A model generated the notes under the pieces. The model had not been told where the DNA came from and ran no database searches. It saw nothing but the letters and a program-made list of their open reading frames with translations. The position numbers and the translations under genes are program-made. From the NCBI GenBank assembly GCA_036924085.1, contig JAVGWX010000003.1, positions 128,247,023 to 128,311,022 of the forward strand: 64,000 nucleotides of DNA, in the 5' to 3' direction. Positions 55,311 through 64,000 of this stretch are shown here, piece by piece; the stretch's first letter is position 1; each line of letters opens with the position of its first letter. Origin of the DNA: Ariolimax columbianus (taxonomy: Eukaryota; Mollusca; Gastropoda; Stylommatophora; Arionidae).

Positions 55311-55949
55311 GTATTAAATTGTTTACTCACAACTTGAAGGCATTCAATGCAGGAGATTGTTTTTTTTTTAACAGGGCACACCTTCAAAAGACTGAATAAC
55401 GCAAGGAACAAGACGGGGCGCAGCGATTATGAAATCGCAAGAATGGTAATACCATTTGGAACAAGTACTTATAATTTATAACCGACGAAAGAGCGAAGCG
55501 ACGATACTCGAAGTGTTGAAAGTCGAGATACGTTTGTATGTCCCAACTATTTCTTTTTCGCTCTGCTTTGAGCATTGAGCCACTCCATAGTTTATATTTA
55601 TATTTTTGAGCATTTATATTTCTGGTTTCTGTGTCAGTGTGTTTTACATAATGAGGCTGTTAGCACACCTTCTACTTAAACAATAGCACCGTGTTTTATA
55701 CGACGAAGCTGTCAGCACATCTTCCAGTATAGCAATAGCAAAGGTTGAGGTAGTATATGTTTTAATGATGCTGATAACACAATAGTCCTCAGTTAAATAT
55801 ATAACTGTAGATACATCCCGAAAGATCAGCTACAATTAATATACGAGACACTCAATGCTAAGACCACCGCAACAATAGTGATGTGCCCCTCGTAACGATA
55901 ATCTTTCTTTAAGAATAACAATTTAAAATATAACTAGAAATTGGTGACG
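55311..55949. other. Unannotated stretch with a 52-bp repeat
   Basis: No gene recognised. It contains a 52-bp tandem repeat (see 55639-55786). Confidence 0.45.
55639..55786. repeat. 52-bp tandem repeat, 2.8 copies
   Basis: Units begin GTGTTTTACATAATGAGGCT and include a GTTAGCACACCTTC block; copies start at 55639, 55691 and about 55743. Confidence 0.75.
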
Positions 55950-56130
55950 AATAGTGAGAGTACAGGACAAGGATTCGAAGGCTCAAACAGTCTAAGTTTT
56001 CATACTGCGTCTCCGAACTGGCCACAACTGAATGAGACATATTCTGCGGACAAGATTGAAGATAGGTACCACCACCCTATGGTATTGCGGTCTGACAGAC
56101 ACGACAGCAGCATATGTGCTTCTAGTACAC
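55950..56130 (+). mobile_element. LINE RNase H-type tail relic
   Basis: The plus strand reads VFILRLRTGHN, a stop, MRHILRTRLKIGTTTLWYCG, LTDTTAAYVL. Same tail as 45120-45250 (ILLRLRTGHNRMRHQLYSKL), with one of the two Cys of the CxCG motif replaced by Trp. Only about 60 codons remain. Confidence 0.8.
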
Positions 56131-56689
56131 AGAATAAAACAAAACATCAATGTCGGCAAATAGAAGATATATGACCTGGTAATATTGACATTTCAAACTG
56201 ATGAAGCTGACTTTGGTGGGGACAAAGACTAACGTCGGGGTCAGTTAAAACGTCCTGCTATTGGTTACCGGCTGTGTTGCTGCAGCCCGGTGAAGAAGCT
56301 GGGGATAGACTTGTGACTCTATTGAGAAGCCTAGCTTTGCATTACAGCACCTTCATTAAGTACTCCTCTGGTTAGAGGAAAAGCTACTAGAATAACGTCG
56401 ATAAAAGTAAAGAGCCCATCGTGAGTTCTTCGAACAAGTTTAACAAACATGTGTAGGACAATGCCACGACTTTTTTTATTTTTCTTATGAACATTAATAT
56501 GATATTGATCTGCACTGAGAATGTGTCAGTAACAACAGTCAGGGGACATAACATAAACTGGCAACACGGTTGTGAGAATGTTTAAAGGCCAAACGTGGAA
56601 TCACAGCGGCAGGAAATTATTTATCGATAGGTACAGCTTCAAATTAGAACTAACGATCTGTGACTCAATAATACACAACTCTCACAAAT
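56131..56689. other. Unannotated stretch
   Basis: No gene or repeat recognised. Confidence 0.4.
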
Positions 56690-57030
56690 GCAGCATCAAC
56701 GCAGATGAGATTACATAAAAAGGTCATGCTTTTAAATACCTGGGCACTTTAGCTAATAGCGTAGATACAATTTGCAAACACATGATACAACACAGGTAAA
56801 ACAAATTTGTGGAAAATTATAGGGTTTTTATACAACAAATCGTTATAAATGGAAATGCAAGACAGGAAAAAGAGTTATTGTGTGGTCTATAGAACATGTC
56901 CTGCCGTATGCAAGTGAATCGTGAACAATCAGTAACAAACACGAGACGATTAATGAAAGCTATAGAGAGGTCGTTTTACTAAAGAACATGAAGAATACAT
57001 ATAGCGACAAATGATCATGTCCTAAGGAAG
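56690..57030 (+). mobile_element. LINE RT thumb relic
   Basis: The plus strand reads INADEIT, a stop, KGHAFKYLGTLANSVDTICK then HMIQHR; later GKRVIVWSIEHVLPYASES, a stop, TISNKHETINESYREVVLL. This fits VxxFxYLGSxI...I / KxxxVxxxxxxVLLYGSExWTISxxxxxxI of LINE RTs. It is heavily decayed. Confidence 0.65.
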
Positions 57031-57959
57031 GATTATGGACCGAGACAGATTATGTATGACACGCATTACTGGGGTATGTTACGATGAGATGAGGAGGGCT
57101 TTAGCATACTGAAATAAATGGCACCAATTGCTAGATAAAGGACGTTATGGAGAGAAATCTTTAACGTTTACCGGTATGGGATGTAAGACAGTCAACGACA
57201 GAATTAACTAACATCACTCGGGACACGTGTTTGTGGAGATCCATGATCGCTCCAGAAAATCGGCAAGGCACACAGCGATAATTTAATATCTTCCATAAAA
57301 CATTTCTCCACACATTCTATATCCACTACTAGCTTCCTTTCTTCTGAGACCCTGCCTGCCACAAACAAGCAACGGGTTCCTTTATCCATCTGGAGCCAAC
57401 CAAAACGTGAGCTGATGCGTCGGGGCAGACGCGAGTGAGACAGGAACCAGCCTTCTGCCATTACTGTCAGACAAACAATGCCAGGCGCTCCTCTCTTTCT
57501 CTCTCTCCCGTATAAAGAAAGTCGTTCCAGACTAAGTGTTGCTTTTCTAGTCCTTCTAAGCCCAGATTTCATTTTCTTGTTTTTCTTATACGAGATTTTC
57601 TTTCCTTTTATTTTCTAACAGTACAAACATTCTTCTCTTTGATTCATACACTGATGTTGGCAGACATGGTTCCATCTCTACGTTCTCTAGATCGCGGACA
57701 CCTTAAACCAAACTAAATTCGCTGCGATCAACATGCTCTCCGCCGTCAGAATGGTGAACTTAACAACTTATGCCCAACAACCTAATTTGAATATCCAGTT
57801 TCGTTTCCTGGACTCCCACAGGACTACTCGCGAGACATTAAGTTGGAACTGATCGTCTTACAGTATTTCCTCACGCATGCTTTTCTGCCTTTTTTCTATT
57901 TTGTCTCTTCCCAGTTCTTCGTTTCTTCGATCTCCCCTTTAGTGTCCACACTTATTAAG
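57031..57959. other. Unannotated stretch
   Basis: A 122-codon minus-strand frame at 57204-57572 (Arg/Ser-rich, starting MKSGLRRTRKATLS) has no domain that I recognise. It is the longest frame here not explained by a repeat. A real exon cannot be excluded, but nothing supports one. Confidence 0.4.
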
Positions 57960-58215
57960 CCCCTTTGGCGGGAAGACAGAGTAATCAGGGTAAGGCGAAA
58001 CATATTGATCAAGACCCCACCTCGCGTCCTCATCAGAACAGGGTGTGTCACAGTAATCTGACTAACGATTTTGGTGATAGACTGTGATCCCCAAAGCGGT
58101 GAGCATACTCAGGAGACTCTACTACATCCTGAACGACGCTAAGATATAAGACAAGCCACGGTAACCCGGTAACGAAGGAACGCACATTAACATTAGTATC
58201 TTCGAACAACAACAA
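57960..58215 (+). mobile_element. Dispersed repeat Y, diverged plus copy
   Basis: CAGAGTAATCAGGGTAAGGC, GAAACATATTGATCAAGACC, CCACCTCGCGTCC and a TTCGAACAACAACAA end match the Y head and tail; the middle is diverged. Confidence 0.6.
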
Positions 58216-59934
58216 ATATCCCTTCTCTGAATGTATCGAATCAATCCCGCAACGATTCTGATTTGCAAGGTTTTCTGAGCTATTTTTATTTTATATCGGT
58301 TAGCAAACAGTCACTTCAGTAGAGCCACATACCAAGTGAGATGTATGGGAAGTCCCATAGGAAGGCAATCTACCTGACACCGCCCGCCCCGCTTCAGACA
58401 ATTCACGTTCGCATCACTGGCGGAGGTACGTATCTTTCCACCCCAGACCGTAGTCTTTCATGCGATATCAGGACGTATTAACCAGTGCTTGGATGCATGT
58501 GTGCGTATATTCTAGTTAGGGTGCTCTCGGAGGTTAAACCCAGCCAAAGTGTATGAATGGGCCTCACCCAGAGGGCGCGTGTGAAAGTTGTGAAAGAGTG
58601 TGATTGGTGGTCAGGGTAAAATGGAAAAGTGTGAGGTAAGAAGAGAGAGTATAAGATTCTGTATCGAATGTCCGCCCACCAGTCAGGCAGCCTTTAAATA
58701 CATCGCCCCGCCCCCTCCCCCCCCCCCAACCCCTTGGTAGGTGATCATTTAAATACATGACCATGTGTTTGTTTGGAGCTGACATTCCTCCTATATGACT
58801 GTCCCCATCCTACCTGCAAGAGAACATGCAGTTTAAAATCAGTTTTCCTTCTGGTAAATGAACTGCCACTTGAGGGATCTGGTTCTTGAGTGTCAGAGAC
58901 TCGATCCTTCTCATGTTAGTGTTAAGTCATGTGACGTATAGCCCATGAACTGGACTCTAGTTTTCAGAATGTGTATGAGGCGAATGCAGTGGGAGTATTT
59001 AGACATAATCTAAGACTGGTTCAAGTCAAAGCTAAACACTCAACAATAAGAAACCAGAGAACATATAAAGGAAACAAGTAAAAAGAGAGAGGAGTCATGG
59101 GCAGCACAGGTCAGCGGAGTGGGGCGCATGACGGGATGAAGCAGGAAAGTGTACAACCAGCTAGCTACAGAAACAGTCAGCTTCCAGACCCTGAGCACCA
59201 ATGGGTATGTCCAGAATGTAGTGACGTCGATTCTTAGACTATAACAACAGGTAAGAACGGACCCACACTGGAAATTTGTAAAAACAGACTACCACTGAAT
59301 CAGCATCCACTGGGCAGGGTTTGGCAGCAGAGTGCAACATGAAAGCTAGTATCGAGGTTTAACAACTGATAATTGATTTTACTCGTGATACATGTGCTGT
59401 CATATATAGTGATTGATCTGTAATAATGGATCTGTAATCCGCAGTGAGACTTAATTCTGCTATAGTGGGAGACAGGGAGACTGCTGAACGGAGCGGGGTA
59501 TACAGGTCAACAACCTCCAGTATGAGAATAGAGATTGGGGCATTGACGTCCACCTCATTAATTAGAGTCGCCCCCGTTCTTGTCTCTTATTGGGAATACG
59601 GTGTTAGGTCCCACATTTATTTTTACCAACGGAACAATAAAAAGTGTGTGGTCATCATCACGCAGGCCGCCTTTATTTCCCAGAATTGACGTGGTACCCT
59701 TATTGTTTTTAGATCGGGTCTACCCCAGAACCGTTTGCGATCAAAAAATTCACCCGCACCATTTTTGAATTGAACCGTTTTCGATACACTATATTACAAA
59801 ACAATGAAGCCCTTATCTGGGCTAATCCAAAAAAGGTGTCCCTTGTTCGTTCATGTTACGTGTAACACACCGTGATACCAGCCAAAGCAGATGGCAAAAG
59901 AGTTAGAGAAAACAGAGAAAGTATGATTTGGTCA
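58216..59934. other. Unannotated stretch
   Basis: No gene supported. A C-rich tract lies at 58706-58730. The segment 59193-59235 reads HQWVCPECSDVDS, like 19352-19400. An 81-codon plus-strand frame at 59444-59689 has no recognised domain. Confidence 0.4.
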
Positions 59935-60265
59935 ACATCATGATATGGCTTGGCTTCGTTTGTTCTCACTCTTCCGCTACCAAACCCTGAAAGGGCTCAA
60001 GTAGCAGAATGTAGTCCAGAGAACGGAATGAGCTGTGTCGTACTTTACAGCTTGACGGCGATATTTGTACCTTTCGAACCAACACATCAGACTTCAGCAA
60101 GCATTTTTTGAGTACCGGGTTAGCATTCCCTCTTCGATCCCTTCTCCTTAACCAGTCTGCCCTGCTGCAGCCTGTTATCCAGGATCACCTCGCGGAGGTG
60201 TAGAAGGGTCTTGACAGCTCTGGTTCGCTGGCCCTGATGCTAGCAGTCAGCTATGGGTCGCTGAC
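59935..60265 (-). mobile_element. Dispersed repeat X, fullest copy (minus)
   Basis: In reverse complement it runs from GGTCAGCGACCCATAGCTGA through CAGGGCCAGCGAACCAGAGC, GGTTAAGGAGAAGGGATCGA, TGTTGGTTCGAAAGGTACAA, CTCATTCCGTTCTCTGGACT, GGGTTTGGTAGCGGAAGAGT to GAACAAACGAAGCCAAGCC. It is about 330 bp and links the 5'-half copies (28425, 45395, 61565) with the 3'-half copies (1527, 10035, 35143, 63205). Confidence 0.85.
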
Positions 60266-60329
60266 CGCTGCAGCTCATCATCTTGATCCCAACATCATGA
60301 TATTAAAAGGGACATAATAGTAATAATAG

Positions 60330-60712
60330 GTGTACATCGTAAGTGGAGATGACGACACTGCGAGATGTGTTCTCATTTGGCTAAAGAGACAAATTCTGGC
60401 ATGGCAAACTTTGCCGCACCATGGACACTCATAAGGAGTTGCCTGTTAAGTCTTCGTGAGTTTTACTTTTCCAGTCGGCACGGATAATCTGAACATCCGC
60501 GATAGGGTTTCGCTCTGTTGTGGTGCTTTGCGCGCCAGGTGGAACATTCCTGTACATGCAACTCTCAGGAGGTGATATCAAAGTTGAAGCTTTTCAGAGA
60601 CACTTTCGAGGAATCTCTGTTTCTTCTGTCCTCCTAATGACCGTTTGTCTATTCTGAGCTCATCGTATAAAAGCTGCTTAGGGAGGTGCTCATTTGGGAA
60701 TGATAACTTCCA
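60330..60712 (-). mobile_element. LINE ORF2 C-terminus with C2H2 finger
   Basis: The minus strand reads NEHLPKQLLYDELRIDKRSL, GGQKKQRFLESVSEKLQL, a stop, YHLLRVACTGMFHLARKAPQ; then in another frame TPYECPWCGKVCHARICLFS, QMRTHLAVSSS. This is the LPKQLLYGELxxGKRSxGGQKKRxKDTLKxSLKxF block followed by the C-terminal zinc finger (CPxCGxxCHARIGLxSHLRTH) of a LINE family. The finger keeps its two Cys and the last His (MRTH), while the first His is replaced by Gln (SQMRTH). The copy is 5' truncated near 60712. Confidence 0.83.
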
Positions 60713-61564
60713 TTTAAAAAAAGGGTTTTAAGGCTAAACTGATAGCAGCGAAGAGATAGGTGAAATGTAGGTTGATAATATGTGTCCATTAAACACGCTT
60801 TCTTCCATTTCTACGATCTTAAATCTTCTTAGATACAGAGACGGACATAGCTGTCAGTGACCACACATCACTCCTGATGGTGTCTTAGAGAGTAGCAACA
60901 AACTCTCTCAAATTCACCCGGTCTGCAGTCATCTTTCGTACAGTGCTTCAGCTCTGATTCATCCTTTCAATTTGTTTCTACTATTTGTCTCCATCGGCCT
61001 CTCTGCCACCTTCACTCTGGAGGTCATGGTCTATACCCTGGCGGTTCAGGTCACGTGGGATCCAATTCCAATGACGATGAGCTTCGATGACGTTCACGTC
61101 TTCTTGATTGATCCGGGCAAGCAGTACTCGGTTGGTACGACATTAGGTCAGAAAATTATATAAATATTTATAAATTGATGTGGAAGGATGACAATTTAGC
61201 TTTATTTTTTTTTGTTACTTTGAATGCAATCTTCATCACACAGACGCCCAGAAAATACGGAACTTCTGTTTATTCGTGTTTGTGCTGTATTACTGCGAAG
61301 ACTTTAAAACGTTAAGATAGGAATGGCTATTCTAGCCTTGTTCATTCTGCTTTTGATATCTTTGCCTATTCCACGTTGGGTGTGTGCTTCCGATGTATGT
61401 ACACATGGCCTTATTCCACAGTTCTGTATTTTCTATTTGAATACATTTAGTGCCGTAACTGATCTTCTTGATTTCGAAATGGATACACTCAGTCACTCCA
61501 TTTTCTATTGAATGTGCTGCTGTGAGTGTGCAGAGACCCGGCATACAAACGTAATAAAACCAAT
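60713..61564. other. Unannotated stretch
   Basis: No gene recognised. Open frames of 60-80 codons have no domain. Confidence 0.4.
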
Positions 61565-61870
61565 GCACCGATTATGTGTTCTCTTCTTCGGTGTGTGTCC
61601 TATAAAGGACTATGTGCCGTAGCTTAAAGCGAAGATGCAATATCTGCGCCTTTTGGTTCGACATCCGGTTTCAGAGCGATATTTTGGGTACAGGTTTGCC
61701 TTCCCTCGGCGATATATATTCTCTTAGAAAGACTACACTAGTGCAGTCTGGTTCCAGGGAGCCACTTGGGGGTGGAACATGTTCTTGGTCAGATTTGGTT
61801 CGCTAACCCGGATGTAAAAAGCCAACTATGAGCGGCTGAATTATTCAGCTACCATTAATCAATATTAACA
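61565..61870 (-). mobile_element. Dispersed repeat X, minus copy
   Basis: In reverse complement: CAGCCGCTCATAGTTGGCTT, AATCTGACCAAGAACATG, GAAGGCAAACCTGTACCC, CCAAAAGGCGCAGATATTGC and an ACCGAAGAAGAGAACAC end, matching 28425-28715. Confidence 0.72.
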
Positions 61871-62609
61871 TTATCGATTGCCTTCTAATCAAGCCATCTA
61901 ACAAGTTGAGCTGCCGAGGGGACAATTTTGGAGGGTCGAGCAGAGAGTGAGTTATATCCGACAGCTAAAAAATAAATGGATGCTACCCCCAAATGAGAAT
62001 GGGCATTTAAAAATGTAATGAACAGCCCTCATTTATAATGCTCCATCAGTTCGCATTACTCACATTGTCTTCACGAAACACCAATCATTTTGGTTATGGA
62101 TCAGGTCATTCATCAATGCTTGCTAGTGAATGAACAGCAAACATGGTAATATCAGCTTAAGTATTTTCCCCTGCTTCAAACAATGATAACTAAACTATAC
62201 TGATATTGCACTCTTTAATAATTACATGTACTAATAAAATCAATATAAACCATAAATGTAACTTTAGACAAATCCCTACGAGACTAATAAACGTATTTAT
62301 TTAATTTTAATATATGTATTTAAAGTATTACATTTAAATATGTTTCAAACCTGCTAATTACTCAGAATAATCGATTCAGAACTCTCTGTTGTTGGGAATG
62401 AAGGTTAATATAAACCGCCACATCCTTATGTGTTTTTTGTTTGTTTGTTTTTTCTGTTCTTTAAATCCAGACTTTGCGATATCAGATATAAAACTTGATT
62501 TTGCGTGCTTGTCTATCCGATATGCAAAGCAGACCTTAGTTATGGATTACAGTTCTCACTTCATGAAAATACGATCAAACTTTCACTCGTCTGCGCAAAA
62601 ATTGGTATG
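61871..62609. other. Unannotated AT-rich stretch
   Basis: AT-rich around 62200-62360. A 102-codon plus-strand frame at 62389-62697 starts with a hydrophobic run from T-rich DNA and runs into repeat X, so I do not support it as a gene. Confidence 0.4.
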
Positions 62610-62765
62610 GGGTAATTCAGGTAAAACACTTCAACTAGATTATCCTTCCAGCTTCGATTCTTTCTCCTTAGCCATTCTGCTCTATTGTAACCTGTAATCC
62701 GGGACCACCACAGGGAGTGTAGAAGGGTCACTGCAGCTTATGCACTGATCAGCATCTTGATCCCG
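62610..62765 (-). mobile_element. Dispersed repeat X, 5' part (minus)
   Basis: Plus strand CTTCGATTCTTTCTCCTTAG, CCTGTAATCCGGGACCACCA, GTGTAGAAGGGTCACTGCAG and CAGCATCTTGATCCCG match 60135-60290 of the fullest X copy. Confidence 0.78.
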
Positions 62766-63204
62766 TCATGTGTATTTGATTAGTAGTTCTGTCCTCCAGG
62801 TGTTAACGGTGGCGAGAAGTCACATTTACAACGAACGTGTAGTCCTGTGACGTGGACACACATAATTTCAAACGAGCAAAATAGAGAAAAGAGTGCTTGA
62901 TTGACAGGGAGGGATTTTGCATCAAAGAGATATATTGATAGCATATGACGAGGTCAAAACAATTTTAAAACTTGTCCTTAATCAACATGAGAGAAAAGCA
63001 ACACCGGTTATTTAAAAGACAATTTAATCGTCGGCTCTCTGGATGAGGTGAAATGACAATTTTTAGCTGACAGCACATCCAAGAACCATCTTGACTACAG
63101 ATATGTGCACGTGTGACACTTGCACCATGATAGTCAGAGATACTTTGCAAACCTGCCAATATTGACTGGTGAAATGACAGACATGTGATCCCAAACTGTA
63201 TCTT
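62766..63204. other. Unannotated stretch
   Basis: No gene or repeat recognised. Confidence 0.4.
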
Positions 63205-63380
63205 TACATTCTTCTTCTACTTCTGCGTTTGTTCTCAATCTCCCAATACCAAGCCCTGAACAGGACTTTGCAAGTAGCAGGATGTAGTCCGGAGAACGGA
63301 ATACGTTGTGTCGCTAGTTTACAGCTTGACTGCAATATTTGCACCTTTCGGTCCTACACATCCGTCTTTGGCAGGATCTT
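63205..63380 (-). mobile_element. Dispersed repeat X, 3' half (minus)
   Basis: Plus strand CTTCTTCTACTTCTGCGTTT, CAATACCAAGCCCTGAACAG, TTTGCAAGTAGCAGGATGTA, GTCCGGAGAACGGAATACGT and CACCTTTCGGTCCTACACAT: the reverse complement of 10035-10213 and 35143-35305. A 123-codon frame at 63229-63600 begins inside it. Confidence 0.85.
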
Positions 63381-64000
63381 TATATTAAAAACCATACGTC
63401 GGGGTTGTGAGCTATCTGCTGCCTTTGTGGAGTCATTGCTGGAGAAATTGAGGGGTGAAGAAAACAAGGGAAAAAAACTAGTAAACTTAGAACATTTTAA
63501 TTTTCGGGATACTGTTTACCTTACTACCGCAAAACAAAACGAAATTATGAAAAATGTCACACGCGAAAGAACTGCGTCACGTGTCAACAGAAGACGATAA
63601 TAAAAATTTGCAGCAAGGAGCGGAAGTACTCCACCAGGAGACTATAAGAAAGCAGAAGACATGGATGGAGAACAAGTATTGCAACATTTAATAAAATGGG
63701 ATTACGCCCTCTGTACAACATAACTACATAACATGAAAAAGATAATGAGACAAAATAAGGACAACAATTTGTCAGAACCCGGCATCAATCAAGAATGATG
63801 TGGAGAAAAGGTGAGATTAACATATTCTGATGCATAAAAAAAAGGTACATCCTCAATAGCATTGCTGGCCCTGTGTGACTCAATGAACCCGCAGCAGATA
63901 TAACAGGCCCCAAAACTGAAAGAAATTGTAAATGCCCTCCAGAAAGCGCCATGTAAATCTTCTCCTTTATATCAAATGTGATCTACATATTATGTAAAGC
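63381..64000. other. Unannotated stretch
   Basis: The end of a plus-strand frame (to 63600) reads a Lys/Arg/Glu-rich stretch (LRGEENKGKKLVNLEHFNFR) with no domain that I recognise. Nothing else seen to the window edge. Confidence 0.4.

Noticed and set aside
57204..57572. 122-codon minus-strand frame as a host gene
   Set aside because: No recognised domain, Arg-rich composition, no splice or promoter evidence readable by eye. Left as unannotated.

Overview
This 64 kb window looks like non-genic, repeat-dense DNA from an animal, most likely a lophotrochozoan and perhaps a gastropod mollusc. That assignment is inference: it rests on the mix of decayed non-LTR retrotransposons (LINEs) with AP-endonuclease and RNase H type C-termini, mariner and Tigger-like DNA transposons, tRNA-derived SINEs and abundant micro- and minisatellites. 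I found no convincing host protein-coding gene, no rRNA and no intact tRNA gene. The longest open frame (349 codons, minus strand, about 2575-3624) is a reverse transcriptase fragment. Most other long open frames cross tandem repeats whose unit lacks stop codons.

Layout. 0-10 kb: a GA-rich satellite, an RTE-like LINE lying inside a minisatellite, two further LINE C-terminal relics, an internally deleted mariner, and a tRNA-derived SINE with target-site duplications. 10-23 kb: LINE scraps, a second SINE, a 39-bp minisatellite (15.2-16.1 kb), two RTE-like copies with nearly the same 5' truncation point, a mariner relic and a well-kept LINE C-terminus. 23-34 kb: a jockey-like LINE tail, tRNA-like sequences, 39-bp and 29-bp minisatellites, a LINE with endonuclease and reverse transcriptase parts (28.7-30.8 kb), and a 2 kb AT-rich 33-bp minisatellite. 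34-43 kb: nested dispersed repeats, a LINE tail running straight into a 44-bp minisatellite, two inverted arrays of one 40-bp repeat next to another LINE tail, an RNase H LINE tail, and a G-rich minisatellite. 43-64 kb: more LINE tails, a 3.9 kb 35-bp minisatellite splitting a LINE, a Tigger-like transposase relic with a 25-bp repeat in its tail, and several copies of two dispersed repeat families.

Local names used below: S is the tRNA-derived SINE (3 copies). X is a dispersed repeat of about 300 bp with a GAA-rich 3' end (8 loci, partial copies included). Y is a dispersed repeat with a CAA-rich end (6 loci). Z is a short unclassified repeat (2 loci).

The most unusual theme is that several minisatellites appear to start inside the 3' coding part of transposable elements. 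In four cases (36.07, 37.7-37.97, 48.0-51.9 and 54.5 kb) the array lies in, or begins at, a recognisable transposon reading frame, and in three of them the repeat unit reads as a piece of that frame. In two of them the same LINE protein position, just after a CKRDMKAL-like motif, has produced arrays with different units. All translations and similarities were made by eye from the sequence; no database search was run.
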